Of a DNA stretch of 64,000 nucleotides, positions 31,381 to 41,980 are shown piece by piece. How positions within the stretch are numbered: the first letter of the stretch is position 1; every line of letters starts with the position of its first letter. A program made the position numbers and the translations under genes. This DNA comes from Larix kaempferi (lineage: Eukaryota; Streptophyta; Pinopsida; Pinales; Pinaceae), in NCBI GenBank assembly GCA_027924585.1, contig BSBM01000606.1:13211501-13275500 (forward strand), in the 5' to 3' direction. The notes under the pieces were generated by a model. That model had not been told where the DNA came from and made no database searches. It worked only from the letters and a program-made list of their open reading frames with translations.

Positions 31381-32560
31381 GCCAACTAATAACAAATGTT
31401 CAATTGACCTGGTTTTCAGGCCTTCTGTCCCAGGAAATATCACAAATTTCATATTTTTCGATGACGACGATCAGATCATCAGTTTTCTAACAAACAAAGA
31501 CATATTCCAAGAGACTGTGATAGACGAAGAAGAGCATGATGTTGTTTTACAAGAGAAAGATGAGGCTAAAGGAAATTTCATCCCCAAAGGGGTCAGGTCC
31601 CTTCAAATGTTGTTCGATCTGCAGAGCAAATTCAAAAAACCAGCAAATACCAAGACCAATAGCTCATCGATGCAGCACGAGTTAGTAAATATGGGCACCG
31701 AAGCTGAGCCAAAATTTGTTAACCTTGGTAAATGTTGTTCACCGGGAGAAAGATATAAGTTCATAAAGCTTTTTCGACAATATAAGGACATTTTTGCATG
31801 GACTTTTGAAGATTTGAAAACATATGACACCCGCATTATTTAGCACATCATACCAATGAAAGCAGGCATCAAGCCATTTCAGCAGCAATTGAGAAAGATT
31901 CATCCTACTCTCGAACCTCTGATTCAAAGGGAATTGAAGAAGTTACCTGATGCTAAGATAATCTTTAAATTCCAGCATTCCGAGTGGGTTGCTAACCTAG
32001 TCCCCGTAAGAAAGAAATCAGGAGAGATAAGATTATGTGTTGACTTCAGGAATCTGAACAGAGCTTCAGTTAAAGATAACTATCCTATCCCTTCAATGGA
32101 ACAAATACTCTAGATGGTATCAGGATTGGAACTCTTTTCCCTTCTTGATGGTTTCTCTGGTTACAATCAAGTATTAGTAGCTGAAGAAGATCACCTTAAA
32201 ACTACTTTCCACACCAAGTGGGGAAATTTCGCATATCAAAGAATGCCATTTGGCCTAATAAACGCAAGAGCCACATTCCAACGAGCGATGGACATTGCCT
32301 TTCGAGGATTGGGTGGCCATTGTGTTGTCATCTATCTAGATGATGTGACTGTTTTTTCATAGAAAAAAGAAGACCATGTTGTTCATTTGAGACATATTTT
32401 TTATCATTGTCGAAAATATGGTATTTCTTTAAACCCCAAGAAGAGTCTGTTCGTTGTTCTTTAAGGTAAACTTCTGGGTCATATCATTTCAAAAAAAGGG
32501 ATTTCAATAGATCAAGAGAGAGTCCAAGTTATAAATAAAATTCCCATGCCCCATAAAAAA
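31381..32560 (+). pseudogene. pol: R6 gypsy reverse transcriptase
   Basis: An acidic tether (31440-31840, ending FAWTFEDLKTYDTRII) leads to the RT: IIPMKAGIKPFQQQLRKIHP, WVANLVPVRKKSGEIRLCVDFRNLNRA, DNYPIPSMEQIL, SLLDGFSGYNQVLVAEED, AYQRMPFGLINARATFQRAM and the catalytic VVIYLDDVTVFS (32325-32360, YLDD type). The thumb continues through LLGHIISKKGISID. Stops at 31841, 32111 and 32360 are TAG. Three TAGs (31220, 31841, 32111) sit where Gln is expected. Confidence 0.85.
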
Positions 32561-33061
32561 AAATCCATGTAGTCATTTATGGGCAGTATCAATTTTGTTC
32601 GAAGATTTGTCCTCGATTTCGTTCAAACTATTAAACCTTTGCAGCAAATGGTCAAGCAAAGCACGTAGTTCAAATGGACAGAATTGGAGAAAGATGCATT
32701 CATAGATATTAAAGCGACCATAGAATTAGGTGACGAATACCCAATCTCATTCATGAGCCCTGGTCTGCAAGGTGCTGAACTGAACTATCCTGTGGTCGAC
32801 AAACAAGTGTATTCCGTGTTCAAAGCAGTAAAACAATTCAGACCATATATTCTTAAGAGTAGAACTAAAGTTATAGTTCCCCACCCAGCTGTCAGATCTC
32901 TTTTTGTTCAAAAGGAGTTGGGAGAAAGAAGGGGAAATTGGGTCACATCTCTTCAAGAATACGACTTGGAATTTAAATCGGCCGCCATCATTAGAGGACA
33001 AGGCCTATGTAAATTTCTTACTGAGCGTGCATTTGATGAAGAGCAGGTTTGGAGGAATTAA
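32561..33061 (+). pseudogene. pol: R6 degenerate original RNase H
   Basis: FMGSINFVRRFVLDF and KWTELEKDAFIDIKATI join directly to ELGDEYPISFMSPGLQGAELNYPVVDKQ. The usual stretch between them, which carries the first catalytic Asp, is missing in frame. VYSVFKAVKQFRPYIL and the connection-domain end GNWVTSLQEYDLEFK follow. The domain would serve as a structural connection only, fitting the presence of the upstream RNase H. Confidence 0.75.
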
Positions 33062-34369
33062 GCCGAACTGAATTCGGTCGAAGTATGTCCCATCTTCACA
33101 GCTCCTGAATCACGGTATAGGGATTTAGTGCATTACTTACAACAAGGGTACCTACCAGAACACTGGAATTCTAAGCAAAGAAGGGCGCTCTGTTTAAAAT
33201 CAACAACTTATCAGATCATTGACAGAATACTTTTCAGAAAAAAAATTGATGCCGTTTTTCTCAGATGCCTAGAGAAAGAGGATGGAGGTAGAGTCATCAA
33301 ATAATTACACGATGGCCCTGCCGATGGACATTATTCAGGGGAGACAACAGCTCAGAAAATATTGAGAGCTGGCTATTATTGGCCCACTTCATTCCAGGAT
33401 GCCCATACTCAAGCATGGAACTGTGATGTATGCCAGAGGAGTGTTGGAAAATTACCAAAGGAAGCAGGGCCCTTGCAGCCGGTTATCATCTCAGAACCTT
33501 TTGAATAGTGGGGTATAGATGTCATCGGAGAGATAAAGCCAAATTCTTCTTTGCAACATCGATACATCCTAACAGCCACAGACTATTTCACCAGATGGAC
33601 AGAGGCTGTCCCACTGCGCAAGATCAATGAAGATGCAGTCATCACTTTCTTGAAAGAAAACATCATAACTAGGTTTGGGGTTCCAATTTCCCTAGTATTT
33701 GATAATGCCACTTATTTCTCATCTTTTAAAATAAATGAATTTGTTTATGAAAGAGGAATTAAATTGCATTATTCATCCAATTACTATTCCCAAGGAAATG
33801 GACTAGCCGAATCTTCAAACAAAAACCTCATCTAGATTCTCAAGAAGACAGTGATTGAAAATCAACGAAGCTAGCATATAGATCTCCTTAATGCCTTGTG
33901 GGAAGATAAGGTGACTCCAAAGAATGCATTAGGAGTCTCCCCTTACAACCTTGTCTATGGCAAGGAAGCCATCCTCCCTCCCAACATCTTACTTCCATCC
34001 TTGCAATTGTCCCAAGCCTCTCGAGGGTCTGGTAGTCAGGTTTTACAATCCAGGATTGACACCCTACTTCAACTTGAAGAAACTCGGCAGAAAGCTAAGA
34101 ATCGATTCCACCAACACCAAGATATAGTCAAGAGATGGTTCAACAAAAGGAATTATGGTAAAAGAAGTCTTGAAGTAGGAGATTTAGTTCTGAAATGGGA
34201 CCATAATCATGAAGGCAAGGGAATGCACACGAAATTCCAACACTTATGGGTAGGCCCTTACCAAATTTCTGCAAAGCTCGGCCCATCCACTTACAAGCTA
34301 ACAGACCTCCAAAAAGAGGAAGTAACCCTTCCCCTCAACGGCCTTGCCTTGAAACAATACTTTTCATAG
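33062..34369 (+). pseudogene. pol: R6 gypsy integrase
   Basis: N-terminal zinc-binding HHCC: LHDGPADGHYSG then NCDVCQRS (33306-33445). Core: WGIDVIGEIKPN (first Asp, near 33515), LVFDNATYFSS (second Asp, near 33695), GNGLAESSNKNL (Glu, near 33805). C-terminal: PYNLVYGKEAILPPNI, then RSLEVGDLVLKWDHNHEGKGMHTKFQ and the end LNGLALKQYFS. TAG stops at 33507 and 33833 and a TAG at a likely Trp (33872) break it. The last 157 codons are open. The enzyme would insert the cDNA into chromosomes. Confidence 0.85.
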
Positions 34370-34907
34370 TCTCGTTGAGGTTTTCTATACATAAATAAAA
34401 GTTTTTCTTTTCTTTTACTTTTTACTTTAGTCTCTTGTTTTTTGTTTGTTTCAGCCAAGTTGTCCTCTTTTCTGAGTGTTTGAGTTTTCCCTTTCCCCTT
34501 TTCTTTGTATAGTTTTTTCCCACTAGCCATGCAGTTGGGCCTTTCGCGAAGATAGATCTTTCAAGAAATCTCACAACTCATGAAGTTGGAAATGTATCCT
34601 CAAAATAAAGTTTATATATGCATTTTGGTTTTGCTGATCGTTCTCTAGAATGAAAAGATCCTGTTCTGTTGGTCGCATTAACCCTTGTTTAATAGCAGAG
34701 ATCTATGATTACCTTTATCACTATCTTCGGGCTCCATCCACCCTCACATTTATAAGCGTCTCAAGAAGATCGTTGTAGTTGGACCCACGGAAGGGAAGCA
34801 CATCTCGAAGACATAGGGTATTGAAATGAATCCATGTTGCAAATCTAAAGTCGAAAGGGCCTGTAATCAAGAGTCTGTTTTCCAGAAATTCTCGCCTCAA
34901 TCAAAGT
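34370..34907. other. R6 3' untranslated region
   Basis: A long T/C-rich run (34400-34515) followed by noncoding sequence. A purine-rich stretch ggaagggaag (34786-34797) and aaagtcgaaaggg (34849-34861) are both candidate polypurine tracts. No gene seen. Confidence 0.5.
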
Positions 34908-36552
34908 GTTGGGCCCAGGTTGAGACAAAGTTTTGGAAACACCTTTTTGTGATAAGAAGAGAAAGATGAGCTGAGCGCAGCTCAAAATTATAATTTTGTC
35001 TAAGTGTTGAAGACGCTGCGGAGATGTGCGCAGCATCCTATTTTTGATCAGGCTGCGAAGTTGTGCACAGCATCTAAATTTTGGAAGCACCGTGAAGACC
35101 AGTGTTGTGAGGAAGAAGTGCTACAAAGTAGTCGTGACACATGGAGCCAGCAAAGCAGAGTGCTAGACATGGATCAGGTGCAGGTATCGGATGGACCAGT
35201 AATGGTCTATTTTTGGAAAGATGCTCCAGAAGTGCCAAGTGGCGAGCACGAGCAAATTAGGCAGGTGGCCAATGCACGAGTTTGTTGAGGAAAGCGACGC
35301 CTTGGCACGCTTGGTGGGAGAAACCATTATAGAGAAACGGTTTGACGAAAGAAGCCTGTTGGCATGTGTGCGACAGGAAGGCCGATAGTGACAGATTGAA
35401 GACATTGAAAACTACCACGATGAAGCAGACACTACCAAATGCCAGCAAGCCGGTTTAGGGAAACCAGTGTAGTTTGAAAACTCTAAGGGTTTTTGGGTTT
35501 AGGTCTTCGACTTTGTAAAGACATGACCTTAGAGGGATGATCTATTTAAGAAGACAATTTTGTATGGGATGGGGTTCTAGTTGTTGTTCTAAGTTACATT
35601 TTGGAGATATACTCTTAGTTTTTGCTATGACAATTGTAAAATCTCTCTGAGCTAAGAATATTGTAAAGGATCTATAGCTGTGTGCGAAGAGGCCTATTTT
35701 GAGAGGAAGGATAGTCTGCAGCTGAGTGCACAGACTAAGAATGGTTTTCCCCATCCCTTTCTAAAGAAATATATTACCAACCATTCTTGTGGATGTAGCT
35801 TCCCACCTGGGGGAGTGAACCACGTTAAATCTCTTTTTGTGTGACTGTGCTTATGAATGAATGCTTACTTGTGTTTTCTGTCAATGAATGTCTAAATGTT
35901 TCCTTGCATACTATTATGAGAGAGATTTTATATGCATTTTCCATTAAGAGAAGTATGGAAATGATATGTTAAGTTTCACATGAATAGTTGAATGGTGAAC
36001 ATTTATCTTGTGTATGAAGGAAGTAAATCAATCAATTCGTTAAGTATTTTCTTACGCACAATAAAGGAATGTATAACAGTGGATTAGATCAATCGGTTAT
36101 GTTTGAATCTTGATATCCTGAGTTAATGGATGAAGGTTAGAAGGCTAGACAGTTAAGCATCTGAATGAATGGATGAGTGATATTCATTTCAGTACCTTAA
36201 GCACTTCCAAGATAATCCTAGCATAGGATAAAGTTGGATGGTTCGCAGCTTCGGTAGAAGCCCCTTGGTAGAACAACACAGTGGTGCAGACTGCAGTGTT
36301 GACCATCGTTGCGCAGTCTCACCTCGTAGCACGTACCATCTGTTGTGTTGCGTAGTACGTCCGTCCAAGTAGCTCATCACTTACTGTGGAAATCTGATTC
36401 CGCAGTACCCCATAGATACACCTCGAATGAGACCTCAACCTTCTTGTAGGTTGTTTCCAAAAGGGCCTGTGCGAAGGGGTTTTGTTGGTCAAAGGGGAAA
36501 CCTCAAAGAACCTGGGTCTTATAGAAAACCTCTGGGTTAGTTTTAGCCAACA
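34908..36552 (+). repeat. Tat-type LTR, probably the 3' LTR of R6
   Basis: Noncoding block with the features shared with R10: pairs of words like gtgcgcagcat, agggtttttggg, a TATA-like TCTATTTAAG (35541), repeated agctg(t/a)gtgc(g/a) words, and the stretch gtggatgtagcttccc followed by gaaccacgttaaatc (35800-35830), which is typical of Tat LTRs. The left edge is uncertain (TG candidates 34861-34975); the right edge is placed at AGCCAACA. It could alternatively be the 5' LTR of an element starting with the ORF at 36596. Confidence 0.55.
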
Positions 36553-36595
36553 AATGGTTCTGTTTCCGCGCTAGAATCCGTGGTGAGTTGCAATC

Positions 36596-36887
36596 GTGAT
36601 GTGTGACGAAGAATACCAGTTCCCGGAAGGCTCTCACAACTGGCATCCTAAAAAGACAGAAATTCAAGCTTGGTGGGATAAGACCATAAGAGACCTTAAA
36701 AGAAAAGAGAATAGACATCTGCATCTAAGTGACACACAGTGGTTAGATAGATATATGTTCAATGATATTCACGAGATTTTCTAGGCATCGTTTCCCAACG
36801 AGCTGCATTCATGGATCTCGCAGCTCGTAGAGAAGAAAACTTGTTTTCAAGGAGGAGTTCCTACAGAGTGGACTCCTGAGCTCACAG
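36596..36887 (+). pseudogene. Unidentified ORF start, cut by R9
   Basis: A Trp-rich frame MCDEEYQFPEGSHNW, KKTEIQAWWDKTIRDLKRK, SDTQWLDRYMFNDIHEIF with a TAG at 36779-36781, then SFPNELHSWISQLVEKK and PTEWTPELT, where the R9 LTR begins. Amino-acid use looks like real coding sequence, but I recognise no family. It starts about 40 bp after the putative LTR end, which is suggestive of ORF1 of another Tat-type element. Confidence 0.4.
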
Positions 36888-37473
36888 TGTTAAATTTTGA
36901 GCATTAATTCACAATACTCTTGTATCTTTACTGAGAGAATAACATATACAGTATATCAATGCATAACAATCACAACAAGCTTGACAAGCATCACAAGAGA
37001 CACAGAGTTTCCGTGGGGAAAACCCTAAGGTGAAAAACCCCACAACTTCCTCAGAGATAGGGAGAGCAATGGCTCAACCAAAGTACAACCAAAATATACT
37101 TGAGATAGTCCCCTAGAAGCAGATGATCCTCCTCCTCACTAGTGCGCTACTTTCTGAGTGAGAGAGATCTGATTTTCCAAATGATCTAAATAGAGATCTC
37201 CTGATCTCTATTTATACTAACTTGTTTTCCCAGTGACCTTATGGGGTTGACTTGTCTAGCTAGGTACATCCACAATATAATATATATATTTCAGGGCCAA
37301 CCCCACACATGGTGGTCTAATAACCCATCAACAAGTACACACACTTGCCACACTTGTCAATCCACATGATGACACTTCCTTATAGAGAAAAAACACATAT
37401 CTAATAAGGGTACAATAAATATATATGAAATACATAGATGAAATACATTCCGAAGTTATATATACATCAACAC
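36888..37473 (-). repeat. R9 3' LTR
   Basis: Minus strand from TGTTGATGTATAT (37473) to AAATTTAACA (36888), 586 bp, with one U3 motif (37311-37327 on the plus strand). The polypurine tract taagagggag is just inside (37474-37483 as its complement). The 5 bases outside are cacag; the matching copy is lost with the 5' side. Confidence 0.9.
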
Positions 37474-37820
37474 TCCCTCTTAATTAGGAAGGTATTTCTC
37501 GACACAGATCTGCTAGACAAGTCTTCTTCTTAGGATCATCATCATCAATGCATCGTCACTGCTGCTGCTATCTCAACAAATATCTGACTCTACTCATCAT
37601 AGGAAGTTCTATAGAGCCAGTCCTTTTTCATACTGGATGTAGGCCCCCCACCTGCAGGTCTTCATCATCACTGGCCATACTGTGGAAATATCAGGACTTA
37701 TTACGTGCATCACAAAACCTTAAAAGAGTCTCTTGACTAGCAAGAACCCTAAAGAGCATTTGAGGCCTTTTTCATCCTGTCCAGATCTCCAGGACTTATT
37801 ACATGTGACCCCACCACAAA

Positions 37821-38310
37821 ACCTCGAAAGAGAATCCCGGGACTGATTACGAGCACAAGGCTCAACCTATCGGATCTCCCAGGGCACAAATTACATGTGG
37901 TCACCACAAAACCTCGAAAGAGCATCCCAGGACTGATTACGAGCACAAGGCTCAACCTATCGGATCTCCCAGGGCACAAATTACATGTGGTCATGGAAAA
38001 ACCTCGAAAGAGCATCACAGGACTGATTACGAGCACACAGCTCAACCTATTGGATCTCCCAAGGCACAAATTACATGCCATAGGACAAAACCTTGAAAGA
38101 GCATCTACCAGATATCCCAGGGCACAAATTACTTGCCATAGGCAAAACCTTGAAAGACTATCTACAAATCTCCCAGGGCACAAATTATATGTCCTCCCAA
38201 GCAAAACCTCGAAAGAGCATTTGCCAGATATCCCAGGGTACAAATTACATGCCATTGGCAAAACCTCGAAAGACTGTCTGCAAATCTCCCAGGGCACAAA
38301 TTACATGCTT
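37821..38310 (-). repeat. Two-tier minisatellite (90-bp then ~58-bp units) in R9 3' UTR
   Basis: The plus-strand word acct(c/t)gaaag occurs at 37821, 37911, 38001 and 38090 (period 90), then at 38147, 38206 and 38263 (57-59). Both classes share cccagggcacaaattaca; the short class lacks about 30 bp of the long one. Periods near multiples of three allow spurious open frames on both strands. Confidence 0.9.
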
Positions 38311-38349
38311 ATCTGCACAACCTATTCCACGGCCACAGAGTATCAACCT

Positions 38350-38880
38350 GATACTCACCGTACATCATCCTGATGTACACATGATCATCCTGATCATCAT
38401 CACTGCAACATCCTACTGCATGTCATCTGGAGCAACATCCTGAAGCTCGTCATCCATGCTCATCCTAATCATACAATGCATCTACCTGATGCATACCAAG
38501 TATCTACCTAATACATATCATCATACATGATCCACCTGATCATTCAGTGTATCCACCTGATACAAATATAAATGCATGATACATATCAACATACATGATC
38601 ATCCTGATCATACAATGTATCCACCTGATACATATACAGATACATGGTCCAAGCATCCAACATGATGCTTATACAAAATACATACACATGATCCAACCGA
38701 TCATATCCAGCATCCAACATGATGCAGACATACATATAAATGATCCAACTGATCATATCCAGCATCCAGCATGATGCGTACATACATATACATATAAATG
38801 ATCCAACTGATCATATCCAGCATCCAACATGATGCATACATACAAACATATAAAAATGATCCAACTGATCATACAAAGCA
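38350..38880 (-). repeat. ATGATCC-rich satellite-like repeats in R9 3' UTR
   Basis: Units of 52-58 bp with gatccaactgatcat and gcatccaacatgatgca start at 38690, 38742, 38800 and 38858; looser relatives extend left to about 38350. They correspond to the 75-bp units of R5 and to 58480-58870 in R15. Confidence 0.8.
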
Positions 38881-38986
38881 GAAACCAGAACATCATCCTG
38901 ATGCTCATCATCCAGCGCTTACATCCACAGCCATGTGAAGGATTCTCCTTCCAACATGCTTGGAATGGCTTCAGCAAATGTGTCCA

Positions 38987-40471
38987 TCACTTCTTCCTCG
39001 AAGTGTCATCAATTCGAAGAACACCAAGCCTCTCTCTGAAGTACTCAAACTTCACCCTGGCTAGTGGCTTCCTCAGCGCAACTGCAATATGCTCGTTCAT
39101 CGCAACATACAGGAGCTTCATAGCTCCTCTCTGCACCATATCCCTAATATAGTGATATTTGATCTCTATGTGTTTCGACCTGTCATGAAACACTGGGTTC
39201 TCGGATAGCTTCACAGAACTCTGGTTATCACAGAAGATACTAGTAGCATCCAACGGGAGATCAAATAATTTAGACAGTAGCTTCCGTAGCCATATTGCCT
39301 CACAACTAGCTGAACAGGCTGCAACATACTCTGCCTCAGCTGTACTCAGTGCTACACAGGACTACTTCCTGCTAAACCAAGAGATCACACATGATCCCAT
39401 ACTGAAGCAACACCCAGATGTGCTCTTCCTATCCGCAGCACTGCCAGCCCAATCTGAATCAACATAACCCTGCAGGTTAAACTTTTGATTCACCTCATAC
39501 TTGAGCCCATAATCCATTGTACCCTTCAGGTACCTCAGAACATGTTTTACAGCAACCAGATGAACACTCCTCGGATTTGTCAGGAATTGACTCAATGTGT
39601 TCACCGCAAAGCAAATATCTGGTCTCGTGTTCGTCAGGTACATCAAGGACCCAATCATCTGACGATACATAGAGACATCAATCGGCTCAGATGAAGCATC
39701 ACATAGAAGCTTCAGATTCGATGCCATAGGTGTGGCCATGGCCGTGCAATCCATCATCCTGAATCTCTTCAGGATATCTACTGTATACTTCACTTGACCA
39801 AGGAAGATCCCACCTGTACTCTGCCACACCTCCATACCTAGGAAATAATTCATCATTCCCAAATCTTTCATATCGAACTCAGCAGCAAGCCTTCTCTTAG
39901 TATCTGCAATCAATCTGTCATGTCTTGTTACAAATAAGTCATCCACATACAGGAGTAGAATAACAGGATTCCCTTCCTCAACCTTATAATAAAGGTTGGA
40001 ATCCGCTTTACTCTTGGTAAATCCCAAACTAGATAGGAAACTGTCCATCCTACCATACCAAGTTCTGGGAGCTTGTTTCAAGCCATACAAGGCTTTTTTC
40101 AATCTGCACACATATGACTCCCTGTCATGTATTTCGAAACCGAGTGGCTGCTCCAAATATACTTCCTCTTCAACTACACCATTCAAGAAAGCAGTCTTGA
40201 CAGCCATCTGGTGTATTTTCCATTTCATCGCTACAGCCAGGGCAAGTACTATTCTGATGGAAGTATACCTGGCTACAGCTGCAAAAGTTTCTTCATAATC
40301 TATTCCCTCTTTCTGAGAGGAGCCACGAGCTACGAATCTTGTTTTGTATTTCTCTACACTGCCATCTGCAACATGCTTGATTTTGTAGATCCATTTAGAA
40401 GTCACAATATACTTCTCTTTAGGTCTTGGTACAACATCCCAAACATCATTCTTCATTATTGATTGGTATTC
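38987..40471 (-). pseudogene. pol: R9 copia reverse transcriptase and RNase H
   Basis: From EYQSIMKNDVWDVVPRP through KWIYKIKHVADGS, YKTRFVARGSSQKEG, TFAAVARYTS, VKTAFLNG, LKKALYGLKQAPRTWYG, YVDDLFV (catalytic), DLGMMNYFLGMEVW, MYRQMIGSLMYLTNTRPDICF, YVDSDWAG (RNase H) and SRK. A TAG at 39360-39362 (minus) replaces the Gln of SRKQS. It then continues through the DNQSSVKL and IKYHYIRDM motifs to FEYFRERLGVLRID and a stop. Only the N-terminal RT edge is missing. Confidence 0.92.
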
Positions 40472-41757
40472 CTGTTGGAGCATAGGCCGCAGCTATGGTA
40501 AAGCTGCCAATTTTGGGGAAAAAGCACTAAGTTTTGAAGGAGAAGTGCTAATTTTGAGGAAAAGCACCATTTTTGATGGAAATGAACAGTGCGCGGTACG
40601 GTGCCAGATGGACGAGCTCACCGCAAAGTGTGGACCGGAAATCGCGAAGCTCGCGCGCACAAGTCAAAGAAAGGAGTAAATAAGGTGGCCGAGTAGAAAG
40701 CTCAACCACCACAGTAAATGAAGGAAGCGACGGAATATAGGGCTCAGCTACCCTCATTTAAGGCAAAGTACAGAAGTTATGGTTGCTCGGACCAAGGAAG
40801 AGCAACGGGTTGAAGCATTGAAGACAAAGGACATGGAGCAAAGAACGATGAAGCGGCGCCCATACCCGCGATCTGCGCCGGAAATCACGGAGCCTGCAGG
40901 AAGCTGCGACGCGATTGCAAGAGGCATCTAAAGTACACCTAGCCATCAGTGGTTAGGGTTTTTGGGGATCACTGTTGGGAAAGGCCCACAGTTTTGTAAA
41001 GGTGTGACCCTCAGGGCCACCTATATATATGTGTAATTGTAAAGGGAAAAGGGTTAGATGTTAGATGGGTCAGAGATAGATGTGTTAGAAGGTCATTGTA
41101 AGTTGATGTCTGAGTTTGCAGACAGTCTAAGTTGATGTCTGAATCATTCTAATCTCTGTATAAAAAGAGAGTAGATCTAAGAGAAGGGCTCCCAGCTGTG
41201 TGCATAGAGTTTCCTAGAAAGATCTAAGGATGCAGCTGTGTGCGCAGCGTGACTGTGTAATTCCAATCTCAAGATAATATAAGATACAATTTTCGTGGAC
41301 GTGATTTCCCCGTGGAGGCGAACCACATAAGTCTTGTTGTTATGGTAATGATTTACGAGAATGCATGTCTGTGTGTTGCTATCTATGTTTACATGAATGT
41401 TTCGTTATCTTTATGAATGAGTATGTAAAGTAAGTCCTTGAAGCTTCCTTAGAAGTTAGACTCATGCACTGTCGGAGGAGTGTAGGAACACTATCACCAC
41501 AGCTCTTAAGGAGTGTGTTACTGCGCTGTTGCGAGAGCAGAGACGATACATCGTGGAACAGACGAAGCGGGTAAACACTTCGTGTGCAGGTGCGGAGATA
41601 CCGCGCAGCTAGGCTAAGGCGAGAAAGCTCTAGCGCTGTTGCATTGTATGACCTGTGAAAGAATCAGACACTCTGTTCAGAAGTTACTGCGTAAGAAGGG
41701 AAGAGAGAAGACTGTGGATTCCACACCACCCCGGTTAAGGAAACCTGATTCCTTAGC
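40472..41757 (+). repeat. R10: Tat-type LTR inserted in R9
   Basis: Starts TGTTGGAGC directly after ggtattcc of R9. Shares with 34908-36552 the words agggtttttggg, gttttgtaaag, agctgtgtgc(g/a), and cgtggacgtgatttcccc followed by gaaccacataa (41295-41330). A TATA box CTATATATAT is at 41021. The right edge is unclear: after a C-run the R11 zinc knuckle starts. It is a solo or truncated LTR; no internal Tat sequence follows. Confidence 0.55.
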
Positions 41758-41778
41758 CCCCCCATAGCCACTTTGTTA

Positions 41779-41980
41779 TAATAAAAATACTGTGCAAAAG
41801 GAACCCTTCAAATGTTGGGAATGTGGTGAGCCACATTACCTTAAAAATTGTTGAGTCTGAAGAAAAAGCTTTGACAACGTTCAAAATTTTCAAGAAAATA
41901 CTATGGTTGGAGATGTACCAAGGAGCATGCCCAGAATTTGCACAGCATTGGAGAAAAGGAAAGCAGACCATCAGACATCA
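41779..41980 (+). pseudogene. gag: R11 gag zinc-knuckle fragment
   Basis: KEPFKCWECGEPHYLKNC, a CX2CX4HX4C knuckle (C-WE-C-GEP-H region at 41810-41850), then a TGA and a Lys-rich tail with in-frame continuation VPRSMPRICTALEKRKAD. R12 is inserted at 41980. Confidence 0.75.

Larger units (their letters stand above)
19537..34369 (+). mobile_element. R6: long Tat-type Ty3/gypsy element
   Basis: An upstream ORF, a spacer, gag, protease, extra RNase H, RT, degenerate RNase H and integrase on one strand. R7 is inserted in gag (24802-29230). Without R7 and its duplicated target the coding body is about 10.4 kb. The upstream ORF and second RNase H are hallmarks reported for the Ogre/Tat group of plant gypsy elements. 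No net frameshift is seen within the upstream ORF or within pol. The 3' LTR is probably at 34908-36552; the 5' LTR is not identified. Confidence 0.8.
36888..40471 (-). mobile_element. R9: copia element of the R1 family, 5' side lost
   Basis: Minus-strand order from right to left: RT, RNase H, 3' UTR repeats, polypurine tract, 3' LTR. The RT upstream of EYQSIMKN is replaced by R10. It keeps the LKKALYGLKQAPR block. RT-RNase H contains a single stop between 40471 and 38987, making it the least decayed pol fragment of the family in this window. Confidence 0.9.

Noticed and set aside
35000-35120. Paired words gtgcgcagcat / gtgcacagcat as an inverted-repeat transposon end
   Set aside because: They are direct, recur in the R10 LTR, and belong to Tat-type LTR structure.
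37749-38373. Open frames of 182 (minus) and 158 (plus) codons with Cys/Arg/Leu repeats
   Set aside because: Both are by-products of the 90/58-bp repeat array in the R9 3' UTR.
40548-40946. Short minus-strand frames in R10
   Set aside because: They lie in an LTR with TATA and Tat-type motifs; no domain and no conservation at 34908-36552.
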